A stretch of DNA of 64,000 nt, taken from NCBI RefSeq assembly GCF_003938605.1, contig NZ_RHWX01000001.1, positions 282,668 to 346,667 of the forward strand. The letters are read 5' to 3'. The notes under the pieces were generated by a model. That model did no database searches, was not told the DNA's origin, and was given only the letters and a program-made list of their open reading frames with translations. This DNA comes from Brevundimonas sp. 357. GTDB lineage: Bacteria; Pseudomonadota; Alphaproteobacteria; Caulobacterales; Caulobacteraceae. Of the stretch, positions 36,397 through 45,910 are shown piece after piece. The translations under genes and the position numbers were made by a program. Each line of letters opens with the position of its first letter. Position 1 is the stretch's first letter.

Positions 36397-36400
36397 GCGC

Positions 36401-37165
36401 TCACACCCCCATGAAGCTGGCGCGTGAGGGGCACAGGTCCGAGATCACGCACCCCGGACATTTCGGCCGCTGCGCCAGACAGGTGTAGCGGCCGTGCAGG
36501 ATCAGCCAGTGGTGCGCCTTGGTCAGCCAGGCCTCGGGCACCACCTGGTGCAGCTGGACCTCCACCTTGTCCGGCGTCGCCGCATTGGCCAGGCCCAGCC
36601 GGTGCGAGACGCGGAAGACGTGGGTGTCCACCGCGATGGCCGGTTCGATCCCCAGTTCGTTCAGCACCACGCTGGCGGTCTTGCGCCCGACGCCGGGCAG
36701 GGCCTGCAGGTCGGTACGGTTCAGCGGCACCTCGCCGCCGTGCTTCTCGACCAGCATCCGGGCGGCGGCGATGACGTTCTTCGCCTTGGTGCGGTAAAGG
36801 CCGATGGAGGCGATCAGGGGGATCAGCCCCTCCTCGCCCAGGACCAGCATCTTCTGCGGCGTGTCGGCGACGGCGAACAGGGCCTTGGTCGCCTTGTTGA
36901 CCCCCACGTCGGTCGCCTGGGCCGACAGGGCGACGGCCACCACCAGGGTGTAGGGATTGACGAAATCCAGCTCGGTCTTCGGATCGGGCATGACGCCTGA
37001 CAGGCGGACGAAGATCTCCTCCACCCGGCCCTCATCCGGCGGCCAGCTGATAATGGCGCCGACGGGGGCCTTCTTCGGCTGGCGCGAACGCTTGCCCGGC
37101 GGCGGGGCCAGCCCGGCCTTCTGAACGGCCTTCTTCTGGCGGGAGGCGGATTTCAACGGAGCCAT
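36401..37165 (-). CDS. nth: Endonuclease III
   Basis: DNA glycosylase/AP lyase for oxidised pyrimidines. The 254 residues include the helix-hairpin-helix LPGVGRKTASVVLNELG with the catalytic Lys, the catalytic Asp in VDTHVFRVSHRLG, and the [4Fe-4S] loop with Cys spacing 6-2-5 (CLAQRPKCPGC then SDLC). A basic 35-residue N-terminal extension (KSASRQKKAVQKAGL) exceeds the E. coli length. It stands alone, convergent with the ATP-grasp gene. Confidence 0.96.
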   Translation of the reverse strand: MAPLKSASRQKKAVQKAGLAPPPGKRSRQPKKAPVGAIISWPPDEGRVEEIFVRLSGVMPDPKTELDFVNPYTLVVAVALSAQATDVGVNKATKALFAVADTPQKMLVLGEEGLIPLIASIGLYRTKAKNVIAAARMLVEKHGGEVPLNRTDLQALPGVGRKTASVVLNELGIEPAIAVDTHVFRVSHRLGLANAATPDKVEVQLHQVVPEAWLTKAHHWLILHGRYTCLAQRPKCPGCVISDLCPSRASFMGV

Positions 37166-37302
37166 GTCCCCGCTTCGCCTCCCCCGCGCCCGGCGTCAAT
37201 GTCGCGCGCTCGCGACGCTGCGACAAAAAATCGCAGTCACGCCTTGTATTCTGGACTGCGCCGTCCATTTTACGCGCGAAATCGAAGCGAGCTGTCTCTC
37301 CC

Positions 37303-38424
37303 ATGGCCCTCCCCGCCCCGCTCAAGAAGCGCCTGCCCCTGATCGTCGCCGGCGTCGTCGGCCTGGGCCTCGTCGTCGGCGGCGTGGTCTGGTGGCAGGG
37401 CAAGCAGCGCTGGGAAGGCACCGACAACGCCTTCGTCCAGGCCGACACCGTGGCCGTCAGCCCGCGCATCGGCGGCGAGGTGGTCGAAGTCCTGGTCAAG
37501 GACAACCAGCGCGTCGAGGCCGGTCAGGTGCTGGTCCGGCTGGACGACGCGGACGCCCGCGCCGCCCTGGCCCAGGCCCAGGCCAATCTGGCGGCCCTGA
37601 CCGCCGCCGTCGCCAACGTCGACGCCCGAACCGAGCAGGAGCAGGCGACCATCGCCGCCCGCGCCGCCGCCGTGACCCAGGCCCAGGCCCAGGCGAACCT
37701 GGCCCGCGCCGAGGTCGACCGTTACGGCAAACTGGCCGATCAGGGCTGGGTGTCGCAGCAGCGCATCGAGACCCAGCGCGCCACCGCCGAGACCGCCCGC
37801 GCCTCGGTCGCCCAGGCCCAGGCCGCCCTGACCGCCGAACAGCGCACCGCCGCCGTCCTCGGCTCATCCCGCCAGCAGAGCGTGGCCGCCGTCGAACAAG
37901 CGCGCGCCCTGATCGATCAGGCGCAGCTGACGCTGGACCGCACCGTGATCCGCGCCCCGGTCGCGGGCGTCGTCGGCGCGCGCGGCGTGCGCCTCGGCCA
38001 GGTGGTGCAGGCGGGCGGCCAGCTGATGTCCGTGGTGCCGCTGCAGGACACCTATGTCGTCGCCAACTTCAAGGAGACCCAGGTCGGGCGGATGCGTCTG
38101 GGCCAAGAGGTCGAGATCAAGGCCGACGCCTTCCCCGGCCGGTCGCTGCAGGGCCGTATCGACAGCTTCGCCCCGGCCACCGGCTCGGAATTCGCCCTGA
38201 TCCCGGTCGAGAACGCCACCGGCAACTTCACCAAGATCACCCAGCGCGTTCCTGTCCGCATCGTCGTCCAGCGCGACGCCTCGGGCCAGCCGATCGTCCT
38301 GCGGCCCGGCCTGTCGGTCGAGGTCAAGGTCGACCTGAAGAGCCAGGGCGGGCCTGCCTTCGCCGAAGCCCACATGGGCGAGACGGCGCTGGCCCAGGCC
38401 GCCGACCCGAGCTCCGCCCGGTGA
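37303..38424 (+). CDS. EmrA/HlyD-type membrane fusion protein
   Basis: Periplasmic adaptor of a three-part efflux pump. The 373 residues have one N-terminal membrane helix (LIVAGVVGLGLVVGGVVWW), the lipoyl/barrel start TDNAFVQADTVAVSPRIGG, a long Ala/Gln-rich coiled coil (residues ~90-200) and the return strand LDRTVIRAPVAGVVGARGV. The C-terminus fits EmrA (NFTKITQRVPVRIVV). It overlaps the downstream transporter gene by 4 bases. The cargo is unknown; EmrAB pumps export hydrophobic compounds. Confidence 0.9.
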   Translation: MALPAPLKKRLPLIVAGVVGLGLVVGGVVWWQGKQRWEGTDNAFVQADTVAVSPRIGGEVVEVLVKDNQRVEAGQVLVRLDDADARAALAQAQANLAALTAAVANVDARTEQEQATIAARAAAVTQAQAQANLARAEVDRYGKLADQGWVSQQRIETQRATAETARASVAQAQAALTAEQRTAAVLGSSRQQSVAAVEQARALIDQAQLTLDRTVIRAPVAGVVGARGVRLGQVVQAGGQLMSVVPLQDTYVVANFKETQVGRMRLGQEVEIKADAFPGRSLQGRIDSFAPATGSEFALIPVENATGNFTKITQRVPVRIVVQRDASGQPIVLRPGLSVEVKVDLKSQGGPAFAEAHMGETALAQAADPSSAR

Positions 38425-40010
38425 CGGACGCCGCCGCGTCTTCGGCTCAGGCGGCCCCCGCCGATCAGCCCGAGATCAACTGGACCGTCCTGCTGCTCGG
38501 CTTCGCCGGCATGGTCATCGGCCAGTTCATGGCCATTCTGGACATCCAGATCGTCGCCGCCTCCCTGCCGCAGATCCAGGCCGGGGTCGGCGCCTCCGCC
38601 GACGAGATCAGCTGGATCCAGACCGCCTATCTGATCCCCGAGGTCGTGATGATCCCCCTGTCGGGATACCTGTCGCGGCTGTGGGGCACGCAGAAGGTGT
38701 TTCTGGCCTCCTGCATCGGCTTCCTGGTGATGAGCGTGGCCGTAGGCCTGTCGTCGTCGATCGAGACGATGATCGTCTTCCGCGCGCTTCAGGGCTTCGT
38801 CGGCGGGGCCATGATCCCGACCGTCTTCGCCGTGGCCTTCACCGCCTTCCCGCCCGAGAAGCGGGTGACGGCCAGCGTCATCATGGGCCTGATCGTGACC
38901 CTGGCCCCCACCGTCGGCCCGACCCTGGGCGGGCATCTGACCGAATGGCTCAGCTGGCGCTGGCTGTTCTTCATCAACGTCTTTCCCGGCGCGATCGTGC
39001 TGTTCCTAGTCGGACGCTACGCCCATTTCGACAAGGGCGACCCCAGCCTGTCCAAGGGCTTCGACTGGCTGGGCCTGGCCCTGATGGCCGCTTTCCTGAT
39101 GAGCCTGCAATTCGTGCTGGAGGAGGGCGCCAAGGAGGACTGGTTCGCCGACGACATGATCCTGCTGCTCAGCGTCGTCGCCGCCGTCTGCGGTCCGGCT
39201 TTCGTCTGGCGCTCGCTCAGCTACCGCAATCCGATCGTCGAGCTGCGCGCCTTCGGCAACCGCAACTTCGTGGTCGGGGTGCTGATGACCTTCATCGTCG
39301 GCGCGGCCCTGTTCGGCGGCACCTTCCTGTTGCCGCTGTTCCTCGGCCGGGTGCGCGACTATTCGGCGGCCGAGGTCGGCACGACCATGATCGTCTCAGG
39401 CCTGGCCATGTTCGCCACCGGCCCCATCGCCGGACGGCTGGTGCGCAAGGTCGACGCCCGCATCCTGATGTTCCTCGGCTTCATGATGGCCGCCTGGGGC
39501 ATGTGGGACGCCCGCATCGTCACGGATCAGTGGGGCTTCTGGGAGTTCGCCGGGGTCCAGGCCATGCGCGGCGCCGGGGTCATGATCGCCATGATCGCCT
39601 CGCAGCAGGTGACGATGGCCACCCTGCCGCCGCACATGGTCAAGAACGCCTCGGGGCTGGTGAACCTCAGCCGCAACGTCGGCGGCGCCTTCGGCCTCGC
39701 CATCCTCAACACCTCCCTGACCCAGAACACCGCCCTGCACATGGCCGAGCTGACCAGCGCCATCGACCAGACCCATCAGGGGGTGCGCGACATGATGGCC
39801 GGCATGGCCGTGCGCTTCGCCGGCTCCATCGACCCCCAGGCCTCGGCGATGAAGGCGATCTACGGCTTGTTGCAGAAACAGGCGACGACCCTGGCCTTCG
39901 GCGACGCCTTCGCCCTATTGGCCATCGGCTGCGCCTGCGCCGGTTTCCTGACCCTGCTGTCGAAGCCGGCCAAGCCCAATCCCTCCGCCGCTCCTTCGGA
40001 CGCCCACTGA
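38421..40010 (+). CDS. DHA2-family drug exporter (EmrB-like MFS)
   Basis: A 529-residue major facilitator protein with 14 predicted helices. Signatures are MAILDIQIVAASLPQIQ in helix 1, WIQTAYLIPEVVMIPLSGYL, RALQGFVGGAMIP, and motif C-like VTLAPTVGPTLGGHLTE. The start is GTG at 38421, overlapping the fusion-protein stop (GTGA), so it is translationally coupled. The TetR gene follows with a TGATG overlap. Confidence 0.92.
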   Translation: MTDAAASSAQAAPADQPEINWTVLLLGFAGMVIGQFMAILDIQIVAASLPQIQAGVGASADEISWIQTAYLIPEVVMIPLSGYLSRLWGTQKVFLASCIGFLVMSVAVGLSSSIETMIVFRALQGFVGGAMIPTVFAVAFTAFPPEKRVTASVIMGLIVTLAPTVGPTLGGHLTEWLSWRWLFFINVFPGAIVLFLVGRYAHFDKGDPSLSKGFDWLGLALMAAFLMSLQFVLEEGAKEDWFADDMILLLSVVAAVCGPAFVWRSLSYRNPIVELRAFGNRNFVVGVLMTFIVGAALFGGTFLLPLFLGRVRDYSAAEVGTTMIVSGLAMFATGPIAGRLVRKVDARILMFLGFMMAAWGMWDARIVTDQWGFWEFAGVQAMRGAGVMIAMIASQQVTMATLPPHMVKNASGLVNLSRNVGGAFGLAILNTSLTQNTALHMAELTSAIDQTHQGVRDMMAGMAVRFAGSIDPQASAMKAIYGLLQKQATTLAFGDAFALLAIGCACAGFLTLLSKPAKPNPSAAPSDAH

Positions 40011-40609
40011 TGCCTCGCGCCCTCGGCCAGATCGACGAACACAAGAGCCGCGCCATTCTGGAAGCCGCTTCGGCCTTGTTCGTCGAAAAAGGCGCAAAGA
40101 CCTCGATGACCGAGATCGCCCGTCGCGCCGGCGTCTCGAAACAAACGCTCTACAACCGCTTCCCGACCAAAACCGACATCGGCCGCGCCCTGGCGGCCCA
40201 GCGTTCGGACGCCGTAACCGCCCCCCTGACCTCGGGCGCCGGCCCCGAGGAGGTGCTGGCCGCCATCGCCGAGACCCTGATCGGTAAGGTCTGCCAGGGC
40301 GGCAAGGGCGCCTCCCTACGCGGCGTGGCCCTGGTCTCGCCCGAGGCGCCGGAACTGGCGCGCGCCATCTACGACGCAGGGCCCGGCGAAAGCGTGCGCC
40401 GCATCGCGGCCTGGCTGGAAGCACAAGACGAGGCCGGACGCCTGACCGTTCCAGACGCCCGCGCCGCGGCGGAAATGTTCACCGGCATGGCCCTGGGGCA
40501 CGGCCACTTGCGGTCCGTGCTGGGCCTGCCGCACCCGGACATTGCCGATCTGCCGGCCCGCGCCCGCGAGGTCGCCCATCGCTTCGTGCGCGCCTTCGCG
40601 CCGCAATAG
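40010..40609 (+). CDS. TetR-family regulator of the efflux operon
   Basis: A 199-residue TetR repressor: ILEAASALFVEKGAKTSMTE and IARRAGVSKQTLYNRFPTK form the HTH (residues ~14-60). The C-terminal ligand domain resembles the AefR-like type (RRIAAWLEAQDEAGRL). It overlaps the transporter stop by one base, so the repressor is the last gene of the pump operon rather than divergent from it. It probably represses the operon promoter upstream of 37303, though no operator is obvious. Confidence 0.9.
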   Translation: MPRALGQIDEHKSRAILEAASALFVEKGAKTSMTEIARRAGVSKQTLYNRFPTKTDIGRALAAQRSDAVTAPLTSGAGPEEVLAAIAETLIGKVCQGGKGASLRGVALVSPEAPELARAIYDAGPGESVRRIAAWLEAQDEAGRLTVPDARAAAEMFTGMALGHGHLRSVLGLPHPDIADLPARAREVAHRFVRAFAPQ

Positions 40610-40695
40610 GCGTTCGCGCCCAAGTTGGCCCTGAAGGCGGATCAGCGTAAAGCCGCCCTCAGTCCCCTCACCTCCCGCCCGTCGGAGTCCTTCCC

Positions 40696-41475
40696 ATGCT
40701 GATCCACCTGTCGTCCTGGCCCGAGATCGACGAGCGCCTGAAGTCCGGCGCCCTTCTGTCCAAGACGGTGATCGTGCCGATCGGCTCGAACGAACAGCAC
40801 GGGCCGACCGGTCTTTTGGGCACCGACTGGCTGTGCCCCGAGATCATCGCCCACGCCGCCGAAAAGGGCGACGACAGCCTGGTGATCACGCCGACCTTCA
40901 ACATCGGCATGGCCCAGCACCACCTGGCGTTCCCCGGCACCATCACCCTGCGCCCGTCGACCTTCATGGCGGCGATCGCCGACTGGGTGTCGTCGCTGAC
41001 GCGCCACGGCTTCGAGCGCATCTATTTCCTTAACGGGCACGGCGGCAACGTCGCCACCATCGAGGCCGCCTTCGCCGAGATCTACGCCGACTGGTCCTTC
41101 ACGCCCGAGCCCTGGGCCGAGCGCCCGCCCTTCGTGCTGAAGCTGCGCAACTGGTGGGATCTGCCCGGCGTGCAGAAGCTGTGCGAGGACATCTTCCCGA
41201 CCGGCCACGGCAGCCACGCCACCCCGTCCGAGATCGCCGTGACCCAGGCCGGCTATCCCGACCGGATCAAGACCGCCGACTATGAGCCGAAGATCGCCCC
41301 CTTCGGCCCGATCCGCGACGCCAACGACTATCGCGCCCGCTTCCCCGACGGCCGCATCGGTTCGGACCCGGCCCAGGCGACCCCGGAAAAGGGCCAGCGC
41401 ATCATCGACGCCGCCGTTCCGGCCCTGATCCGCGACCTGACCGACTTCGCGCAAGAAGTCTTGCCGGTCGCCTGA
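40696..41475 (+). CDS. Creatininase-family amidohydrolase
   Basis: A 259-residue metal-dependent hydrolase of the creatininase/formamide hydrolase fold: VPIGSNEQHGPTGLLGTDWL (metal-binding Glu, His and Asp), MAQHHLAFPGTITL, YFLNGHGGNVATIEAA, and HGSHATPSEIAVT with the distal Glu. Family members act on creatinine, or on pterin/flavin and mycofactocin intermediates; the substrate here is unknown. A promoter and leader of ~85 bases separate it from tetR. Confidence 0.88.
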   Translation: MLIHLSSWPEIDERLKSGALLSKTVIVPIGSNEQHGPTGLLGTDWLCPEIIAHAAEKGDDSLVITPTFNIGMAQHHLAFPGTITLRPSTFMAAIADWVSSLTRHGFERIYFLNGHGGNVATIEAAFAEIYADWSFTPEPWAERPPFVLKLRNWWDLPGVQKLCEDIFPTGHGSHATPSEIAVTQAGYPDRIKTADYEPKIAPFGPIRDANDYRARFPDGRIGSDPAQATPEKGQRIIDAAVPALIRDLTDFAQEVLPVA

Positions 41476-41495
41476 AACCAGCCCAGGGTCGTTGC

Positions 41496-41969
41496 ATGAG
41501 TCCCATGCAGAAGACGGCCCGCAACGCCCTGCGCAACGCCCAGGCCGGTCAGGAACTGGCCCAGGCCTCGGCCGCCGTCATCACGCGGCGGTTCGAGATC
41601 ATGGGCGAGGCTCTGGCCGACCCCCTGCGCGCCGACCACGCCGAACTGAGCCGCATGGGCGTGGAGAAGGTCGAGGCCATGACGGCCTCGGCCGGGGCCG
41701 CCTATACCGGCGCGCTGGACCTGGCCGAACGCGCCGGACGCCTGGCCGCGCGCGAGGGGGCCGAGGCCGCCGACTGCCTGGCCAAACTGGCCCGCGCCGA
41801 CACGCCGATGGCCTTCGCCGCCGCCCAGACCGACTGGGCCCTGGGCGCCTGGAGCCGGGCGCTGAACGACAGCTGGTCCTTCTACGGCGCGGCGCTGAAG
41901 GCGCAGGCTAAGACCATGGCCCCCGTCCACGCCAAGGCCACGGCCAATGCGCGGCGCCTGAAGCGCTGA
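41496..41969 (+). CDS. Phasin-like granule protein
   Basis: A 157-residue, almost wholly helical, Ala-rich protein without cysteine-rich or membrane segments (one Cys, in AADCLAKL). Blocks such as GQELAQASAAVITRRFEIM and ALNDSWSFYGAALKAQAK resemble phasin-family proteins that coat polyhydroxyalkanoate granules. It lies 20 bases after the creatininase gene. The family call rests on composition and helix pattern, so it is moderate. Confidence 0.6.
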   Translation: MSPMQKTARNALRNAQAGQELAQASAAVITRRFEIMGEALADPLRADHAELSRMGVEKVEAMTASAGAAYTGALDLAERAGRLAAREGAEAADCLAKLARADTPMAFAAAQTDWALGAWSRALNDSWSFYGAALKAQAKTMAPVHAKATANARRLKR

Positions 41970-42041
41970 CCTCGCGCGGGCGTGATGGAACGCCCGGCGC
42001 CGTCGCCGGATTGCCTTTGCATCCATGCGGAGGAGATCACC

Positions 42042-42200
42042 ATGGCCGAGAAAGACCCCAAAGACCCCCACCCCGGCATGATGGGCGACGGCACCGAGGA
42101 GCAGAACCTCAACCAGCCGGGCGACCCCTCCAAGCGGATCACCGAGGAAGAGGTCGACGAAGCCTTCACCAAGGATCCCAAGCTGGTCCCGAAGGAATAG
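42042..42200 (+). CDS. Small acidic protein, 52 aa
   Basis: MAEKDPKDPHPGMMGDGTEE and KRITEEEVDEAFTKDP make a 52-residue hydrophilic, acidic protein. A strong GGAGGAG site lies just before the ATG, which supports real translation. It has no membrane segment and no recognised domain. The last third is helix-like and ends KLVPKE. A family B palindrome 34 bases downstream may end the transcript. Confidence 0.7.
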   Translation: MAEKDPKDPHPGMMGDGTEEQNLNQPGDPSKRITEEEVDEAFTKDPKLVPKE

Positions 42201-42233
42201 GCGGGACGCGGCTTCCGGCCGCCCCTTCCTCCG

Positions 42234-42266
42234 CCGTCATCCTCGGGTCAAGCCCGAGGATGACGG
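42234..42266. repeat. Family B-type short palindrome
   Basis: CCGTCATCCTCGGG and CCCGAGGATGACGG flank TCAAG: a perfect stem of 14 bp. It is nearly identical to 31420-31452. It lies between the convergent 52-aa and Rieske genes. Confidence 0.8.
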
Positions 42267-42288
42267 CCGTGTTGGGGCTAGTAAAGCC

Positions 42289-42678
42289 TCACGCCGTGCG
42301 GATGACCCCGTCCCGCGCCTCGACCGGCCAGGGCGTCAGCTTGCCGCCCGCGCAGGGTCCGGCGACGCAGGCGCCCGACAGAGGCTCGAACGCCGCCCCG
42401 TGCCAACCGCACAGGATCAGCGACCCGTCCGGCGTCAGATAGCGGTCCAGCTCCACCGCGATGGGAAAGCCCGCGTGCGGGCAACGATCCACCCAGCCCG
42501 CGACCTGACCGTCCTTCTTCACCACGAAGCCGTGGAAGAAGGCCTCGCCGATCTGCAGCACGAAGCCGCGCGAGCCGGGATCATTGATGTCCGCTTCCAG
42601 ACACAGGGCCACGTTCGGCGGCGTCTTCCAGACCCGCTTGCGCTCCTGCGTCTCGGCCGCCGGACCCTCTTGCGCCAC
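42289..42678 (-). CDS. Rieske [2Fe-2S] domain protein
   Basis: A 129-residue soluble Rieske protein. Cluster ligands are CPHAGFP (Cys, His) and CGWHGAAFEPLSG (Cys, His), spaced as usual. The start is GTG at 42678, overlapping the gpsA stop (TAGTG). No membrane segment or large oxygenase domain is present, so it is a stand-alone ferredoxin-like protein, perhaps the electron carrier of a nitrite reductase- or dioxygenase-like partner not seen here. Confidence 0.9.
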   Translation of the reverse strand: MAQEGPAAETQERKRVWKTPPNVALCLEADINDPGSRGFVLQIGEAFFHGFVVKKDGQVAGWVDRCPHAGFPIAVELDRYLTPDGSLILCGWHGAAFEPLSGACVAGPCAGGKLTPWPVEARDGVIRTA

Positions 42679-43676
42679 TATTCGCGCTCGGGCTTCAGCG
42701 GGCGGCTCATCAAGCTCTCGATCGCCTGATCCACCGTCAGCTCGCCCGCCAGCACCGCCGCCGTCGCCTCGCAGATCGGCGTGTCGACGCCCAGCTTGCG
42801 CGTCAGTTCTCGCACGGCCGGCGCGCTCTCATAACCCTCGGCCACCGAGCGCTTGCCCTCCAGCGCCTGCTCGACGCTCAAACCCTGCCCCAGCGCCAGG
42901 CCCAGGCTCATGTTGCGCGACTGCGGGCTGGAGCAGGTCAGCACCAGATCGCCGACGCCGCACAGGCCCGCCACCGTCTCGGCCTTGCCGCCCAGCGCCG
43001 TGGCGACGCGGACGATCTCGGCATAGCCGCGGGTGATGACGGCCGCATGGGCGCTGCGGCCCAGTTCGCGGCCCTCGACGATGCCGCAGGCGATGGCCAG
43101 CACGTTCTTCAGCGCCCCGCCCGTCTCGGCGCCGATCAGGTCGTCGGCGTAATAGGGGCGGAAGACCGGCCCTGACAGGGCGCCCGCCAGCGCCTCGGCC
43201 ATCGCCGCATCGGCGCAGGCCAGGGTCACGGCGCTCGGCAGGCCGCGCGCCACCTCGGCGGCGAAGCTCGGCCCCGACAGCACGGCGGCCGTGGCCGAGG
43301 GAATCGTCTCGGCCAACACGTCGGTCATCAGCTTCAGCGAGCCGCGCTCAATGCCCTTGGAGCACAGGATGATGGGCAGGCCCGGCCGGGCGTAAGGCGC
43401 AAAGGCCGTCAGCGTCGCCCGCATGTGCTGGGCGGGCGGCACGGCCAGGATCAGATCGCAGTCCGCCAGATCCGCCAGATCCGACGTCACGTTGATGGCC
43501 GAATCCAGCTCGACCCCCGGCAGGAAGGCTTCGTTGACCCGGCGCGCGCGGATGCTCTCGATCACCTCGGGCTCGCGCGCCTGCAGGACGACGGCCAGAC
43601 CCGCCGCCGCCGCGCTCTGCGCCAGGGCCGTGCCCCAGGCGCCGCCGCCAATTACGCCTGCCGTATGAAATTCCAT
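42678..43676 (-). CDS. gpsA: Glycerol-3-phosphate dehydrogenase [NAD(P)+]
   Basis: Makes sn-glycerol 3-phosphate from dihydroxyacetone phosphate for phospholipids. The 332 residues show [14 protein letters not shown] (NAD site), [17 protein letters not shown], the catalytic Lys in [14 protein letters not shown], and [14 protein letters not shown]. The start at 43676 (MEFHTAGV) follows the family. It lies between tsaD and the Rieske gene in an apparent operon, and complements glpK in supplying the same metabolite. Confidence 0.95.
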   Translation of the reverse strand: MEFHTAGVIGGGAWGTALAQSAAAAGLAVVLQAREPEVIESIRARRVNEAFLPGVELDSAINVTSDLADLADCDLILAVPPAQHMRATLTAFAPYARPGLPIILCSKGIERGSLKLMTDVLAETIPSATAAVLSGPSFAAEVARGLPSAVTLACADAAMAEALAGALSGPVFRPYYADDLIGAETGGALKNVLAIACGIVEGRELGRSAHAAVITRGYAEIVRVATALGGKAETVAGLCGVGDLVLTCSSPQSRNMSLGLALGQGLSVEQALEGKRSVAEGYESAPAVRELTRKLGVDTPICEATAAVLAGELTVDQAIESLMSRPLKPERE

Positions 43677-43717
43677 GTCTTCTCCGGTCCCCCGACCCCC
43701 GCCGAGAGCCAGGCCGC

Positions 43718-44914
43718 TCAAGCCTTGGCGCCCTTGCGACCCGTTTTCTTGTGCACAGGATCAACGCTCGCGCGCGTCTCGTCCAGAGGCCATCGCGGCC
43801 GGGCCGCGACATCGATGTCCGACGTCAGCCCTTTTTCCAGCCGCTCGGCCCCCGCCAGGGCGATCATCGCCGCATTGTCGGTGCAATAGGCCATCGGCGG
43901 CGCCAGAAAGGCGAAGCCGTGCTTGGTCGCCAGATCCTCCAGCGTCCGCCGGATCGTCTTATTGGCGGCGACCCCGCCCGCCACGACAAAGAGTCTTTCT
44001 TTTTGCCCTATCGCCTCGCCCACGGGGCTCGGCTGCTTGAGGGCGCCGTCAGCAAGTTCCGGATGCGGCTCGGCGTAATCCTTCATCGCCCGCTCGGTGC
44101 GTTCGGCCAGCTGGCGCGCGATCGCCTTCTGCACCGCATCGGCCAGATCAGCCCGATCCTGTTCCGTCTCGCAGGTCTGGGCCAGTCGCGACGCCGCCGT
44201 CTTCAGCCCTGAGAAGGAGAAGTCGCAGTCCTTGCGCCCCAGCAGGGCGCGCGGCAGCTCGAACCGCGACCCGTCGCCTGACGCCGCCAGCTTCTCCAAC
44301 GCCGGTCCGCCCGGATAGCCCAGCCCCATGGCCTTGGCGATCTTGTCGAAGGCCTCGCCCGCCGCGTCGTCGATGGTCGTGCCCAGACGGCTCATGTCGC
44401 CGATGCCGCGCACCTCCAGCAGCTGGCAGTGCCCGCCCGAGACCAGCAGCAGCAGGAAGGGATAGGTCGTCTCCGCCCCCAGCCGCGCCGACACCGCATG
44501 GCCTTCCAGATGGTTGACCGCGATCAGCGGCAACCCCCGCGCCAGCGCCGCCGCCTTGCCGTAGGACAGGCCCACCATGACACCGCCGACCAGACCCGGC
44601 CCCGCCGTCGCCGCCACGCCGTCCAGCGCGCTCCAGTCCAGCCCGGCCTCGCTCATGGCCCGGCGCGTCACGCCGTCGATCATCTCCACATGGCTGCGGG
44701 CGGCGATTTCCGGCACCACGCCGCCATAGGCCGCATGGTCGTCGATCTGGCTGTGAATGACGCTGGACAGCACCTCGGCGCCCGCCGCCGACAGCCGCAC
44801 CACCGAGGCGGCGGTCTCGTCGCAGCTGGTCTCCAGGCCCAGCACGGTCAAACCGTCCGACCCGCGTTCGGTTGCCCCGTCCGTCGCCCTGCTATAGTCC
44901 GCGTCCATCTTCAT
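43718..44914 (-). CDS. tsaD: tRNA threonylcarbamoyladenosine transferase TsaD, with an in-frame insert
   Basis: Transfers the threonylcarbamoyl group to A37 of ANN-decoding tRNAs. The 398-residue ASKHA-fold protein has [27 protein letters not shown] (metal His pair), [23 protein letters not shown] and [10 protein letters not shown]. About 20 extra residues ([19 protein letters not shown], around 288-307) lie between the [10 protein letters not shown] helix and LFVVAGG, where homologues have a short turn. They are encoded by a family A palindromic repeat. The frame is open and all active-site motifs are intact, so the enzyme is probably functional. Confidence 0.94.
   Translation of the reverse strand: MKMDADYSRATDGATERGSDGLTVLGLETSCDETAASVVRLSAAGAEVLSSVIHSQIDDHAAYGGVVPEIAARSHVEMIDGVTRRAMSEAGLDWSALDGVAATAGPGLVGGVMVGLSYGKAAALARGLPLIAVNHLEGHAVSARLGAETTYPFLLLLVSGGHCQLLEVRGIGDMSRLGTTIDDAAGEAFDKIAKAMGLGYPGGPALEKLAASGDGSRFELPRALLGRKDCDFSFSGLKTAASRLAQTCETEQDRADLADAVQKAIARQLAERTERAMKDYAEPHPELADGALKQPSPVGEAIGQKERLFVVAGGVAANKTIRRTLEDLATKHGFAFLAPPMAYCTDNAAMIALAGAERLEKGLTSDIDVAARPRWPLDETRASVDPVHKKTGRKGAKA
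44005..44044. repeat. Family A palindromic repeat inside tsaD
   Basis: Outer arms GCCCT and AGGGC; inner stem GCC-tc-GCCC around ACG, closed by GGGC-tc-GGC; conserved flanks CTATCG and TGCTTGAGG. Read on the minus strand it gives KQPSPVGEA in TsaD. The glpK copy is read in the same frame. Confidence 0.8.
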
Positions 44915-44961
44915 TGGGCGGAGTTAGCGACCCGCCCCCCCTTTCGCAACGGCGTCTCGAC

Positions 44962-45906
44962 GTGACTCAACCTCTCCTGCGCATCGGCACCCGACGTTCG
45001 CGCCTGGCCCTGGCCCAGTCCGGCATGATGCAGCGCGCCATCGGCCGCGCCCTGGGCGTGCCCGAGGTTGAGGTCGAAACACTGGTGCCCCTGGTCGAGA
45101 TCGTCACCACCGGCGACCGCATCCAGGACCGCCGCCTGCTGGAAGTCGGCGGCAAGGCCCTGTTCACCAAGGAGATTGAAGAGGCCCTGCTGGACGGCCG
45201 CGTCGATGTCGCCGTCCATTCGATGAAGGACGTCCCCGCCGAACAGCCGCCCGGCCTGGCCATCGCCGCCGTGCCCGAGCGCGAAGACCCCCGCGACGCC
45301 TTCATCAGCGACCGTTACGCGACCTTCGCCGACCTGCCGCAGGGCGCCCGCTTCGGCACCGCTTCTCTACGTCGACAGGCGCAAGCGCTGGCCCTGCGCC
45401 CCGACCTGAATATCGAGATGCTGCGCGGCAACGTCGACACCCGGCTGAAGCGGCTGCGCGACGGCGACTTCGACGCCATCCTGCTGGCCTGTTCGGGCCT
45501 CAACCGCCTCGGCCTGGGCGAGGTGATCCGCCAGCGCCTGCCGCTGGACGCCTTCCTGCCCGCGCCGGGTCAGGGCGCCCTGGCCCTGCAGACGCGCGAG
45601 GGCGACGTCGACGCCGCCTGGACCCGCGCCCTGAACCACGCCCCCACCGCCCTCGCCGTCGCCGCCGAGCGCGGGGCCATGGCCGCCCTGGAAGGCTCCT
45701 GCCGCACCGCCATCGGCGCCTACGCCCACATCGCGGACGGCCGCCTGCGCCTCAGCACCGAAATGCTCAGCCCCGACGGTTCGGGTCGCTGGACCCGCTC
45801 CGGCGACATCGCCGCAGACGTCGATCACGCCGCCGCCCGCGCCCTGGGCCTCGACCTCGGCGGTCAGATTCAGGCCGTCGCCGGCGACCAGAAGATCGCG
45901 CTCTAG
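44962..45906 (+). CDS. hemC: Hydroxymethylbilane synthase
   Basis: Polymerises four porphobilinogens into hydroxymethylbilane for heme synthesis. The 314 residues include IGTRRSRLALAQS, HSMKDVPAEQPPGL, FGTASLRRQAQAL, RGNVDTRLKRL and GQGALALQTRE, with the dipyrromethane cofactor Cys in EGSCRTAIGAYA. The start is GTG at 44962 (MTQPLLRIGTR); the longer frame crosses the divergent tsaD start region. hemD follows 4 bases later. Confidence 0.95.
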   Translation: MTQPLLRIGTRRSRLALAQSGMMQRAIGRALGVPEVEVETLVPLVEIVTTGDRIQDRRLLEVGGKALFTKEIEEALLDGRVDVAVHSMKDVPAEQPPGLAIAAVPEREDPRDAFISDRYATFADLPQGARFGTASLRRQAQALALRPDLNIEMLRGNVDTRLKRLRDGDFDAILLACSGLNRLGLGEVIRQRLPLDAFLPAPGQGALALQTREGDVDAAWTRALNHAPTALAVAAERGAMAALEGSCRTAIGAYAHIADGRLRLSTEMLSPDGSGRWTRSGDIAADVDHAAARALGLDLGGQIQAVAGDQKIAL

Positions 45907-45910
45907 GGCC

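Noticed and set aside
37164..38420. Long N-terminal extension of the MFS transporter (948 aa frame)
   Set aside because: The upstream part is an out-of-frame shadow of the HlyD gene; the GTG at 38421 with a 4-base overlap is the natural start.
38681..40609. 642-aa plus-strand frame overlapping the MFS and TetR genes
   Set aside because: Out-of-frame Arg/Pro-rich shadow of the transporter; its last third simply runs into the real TetR frame.
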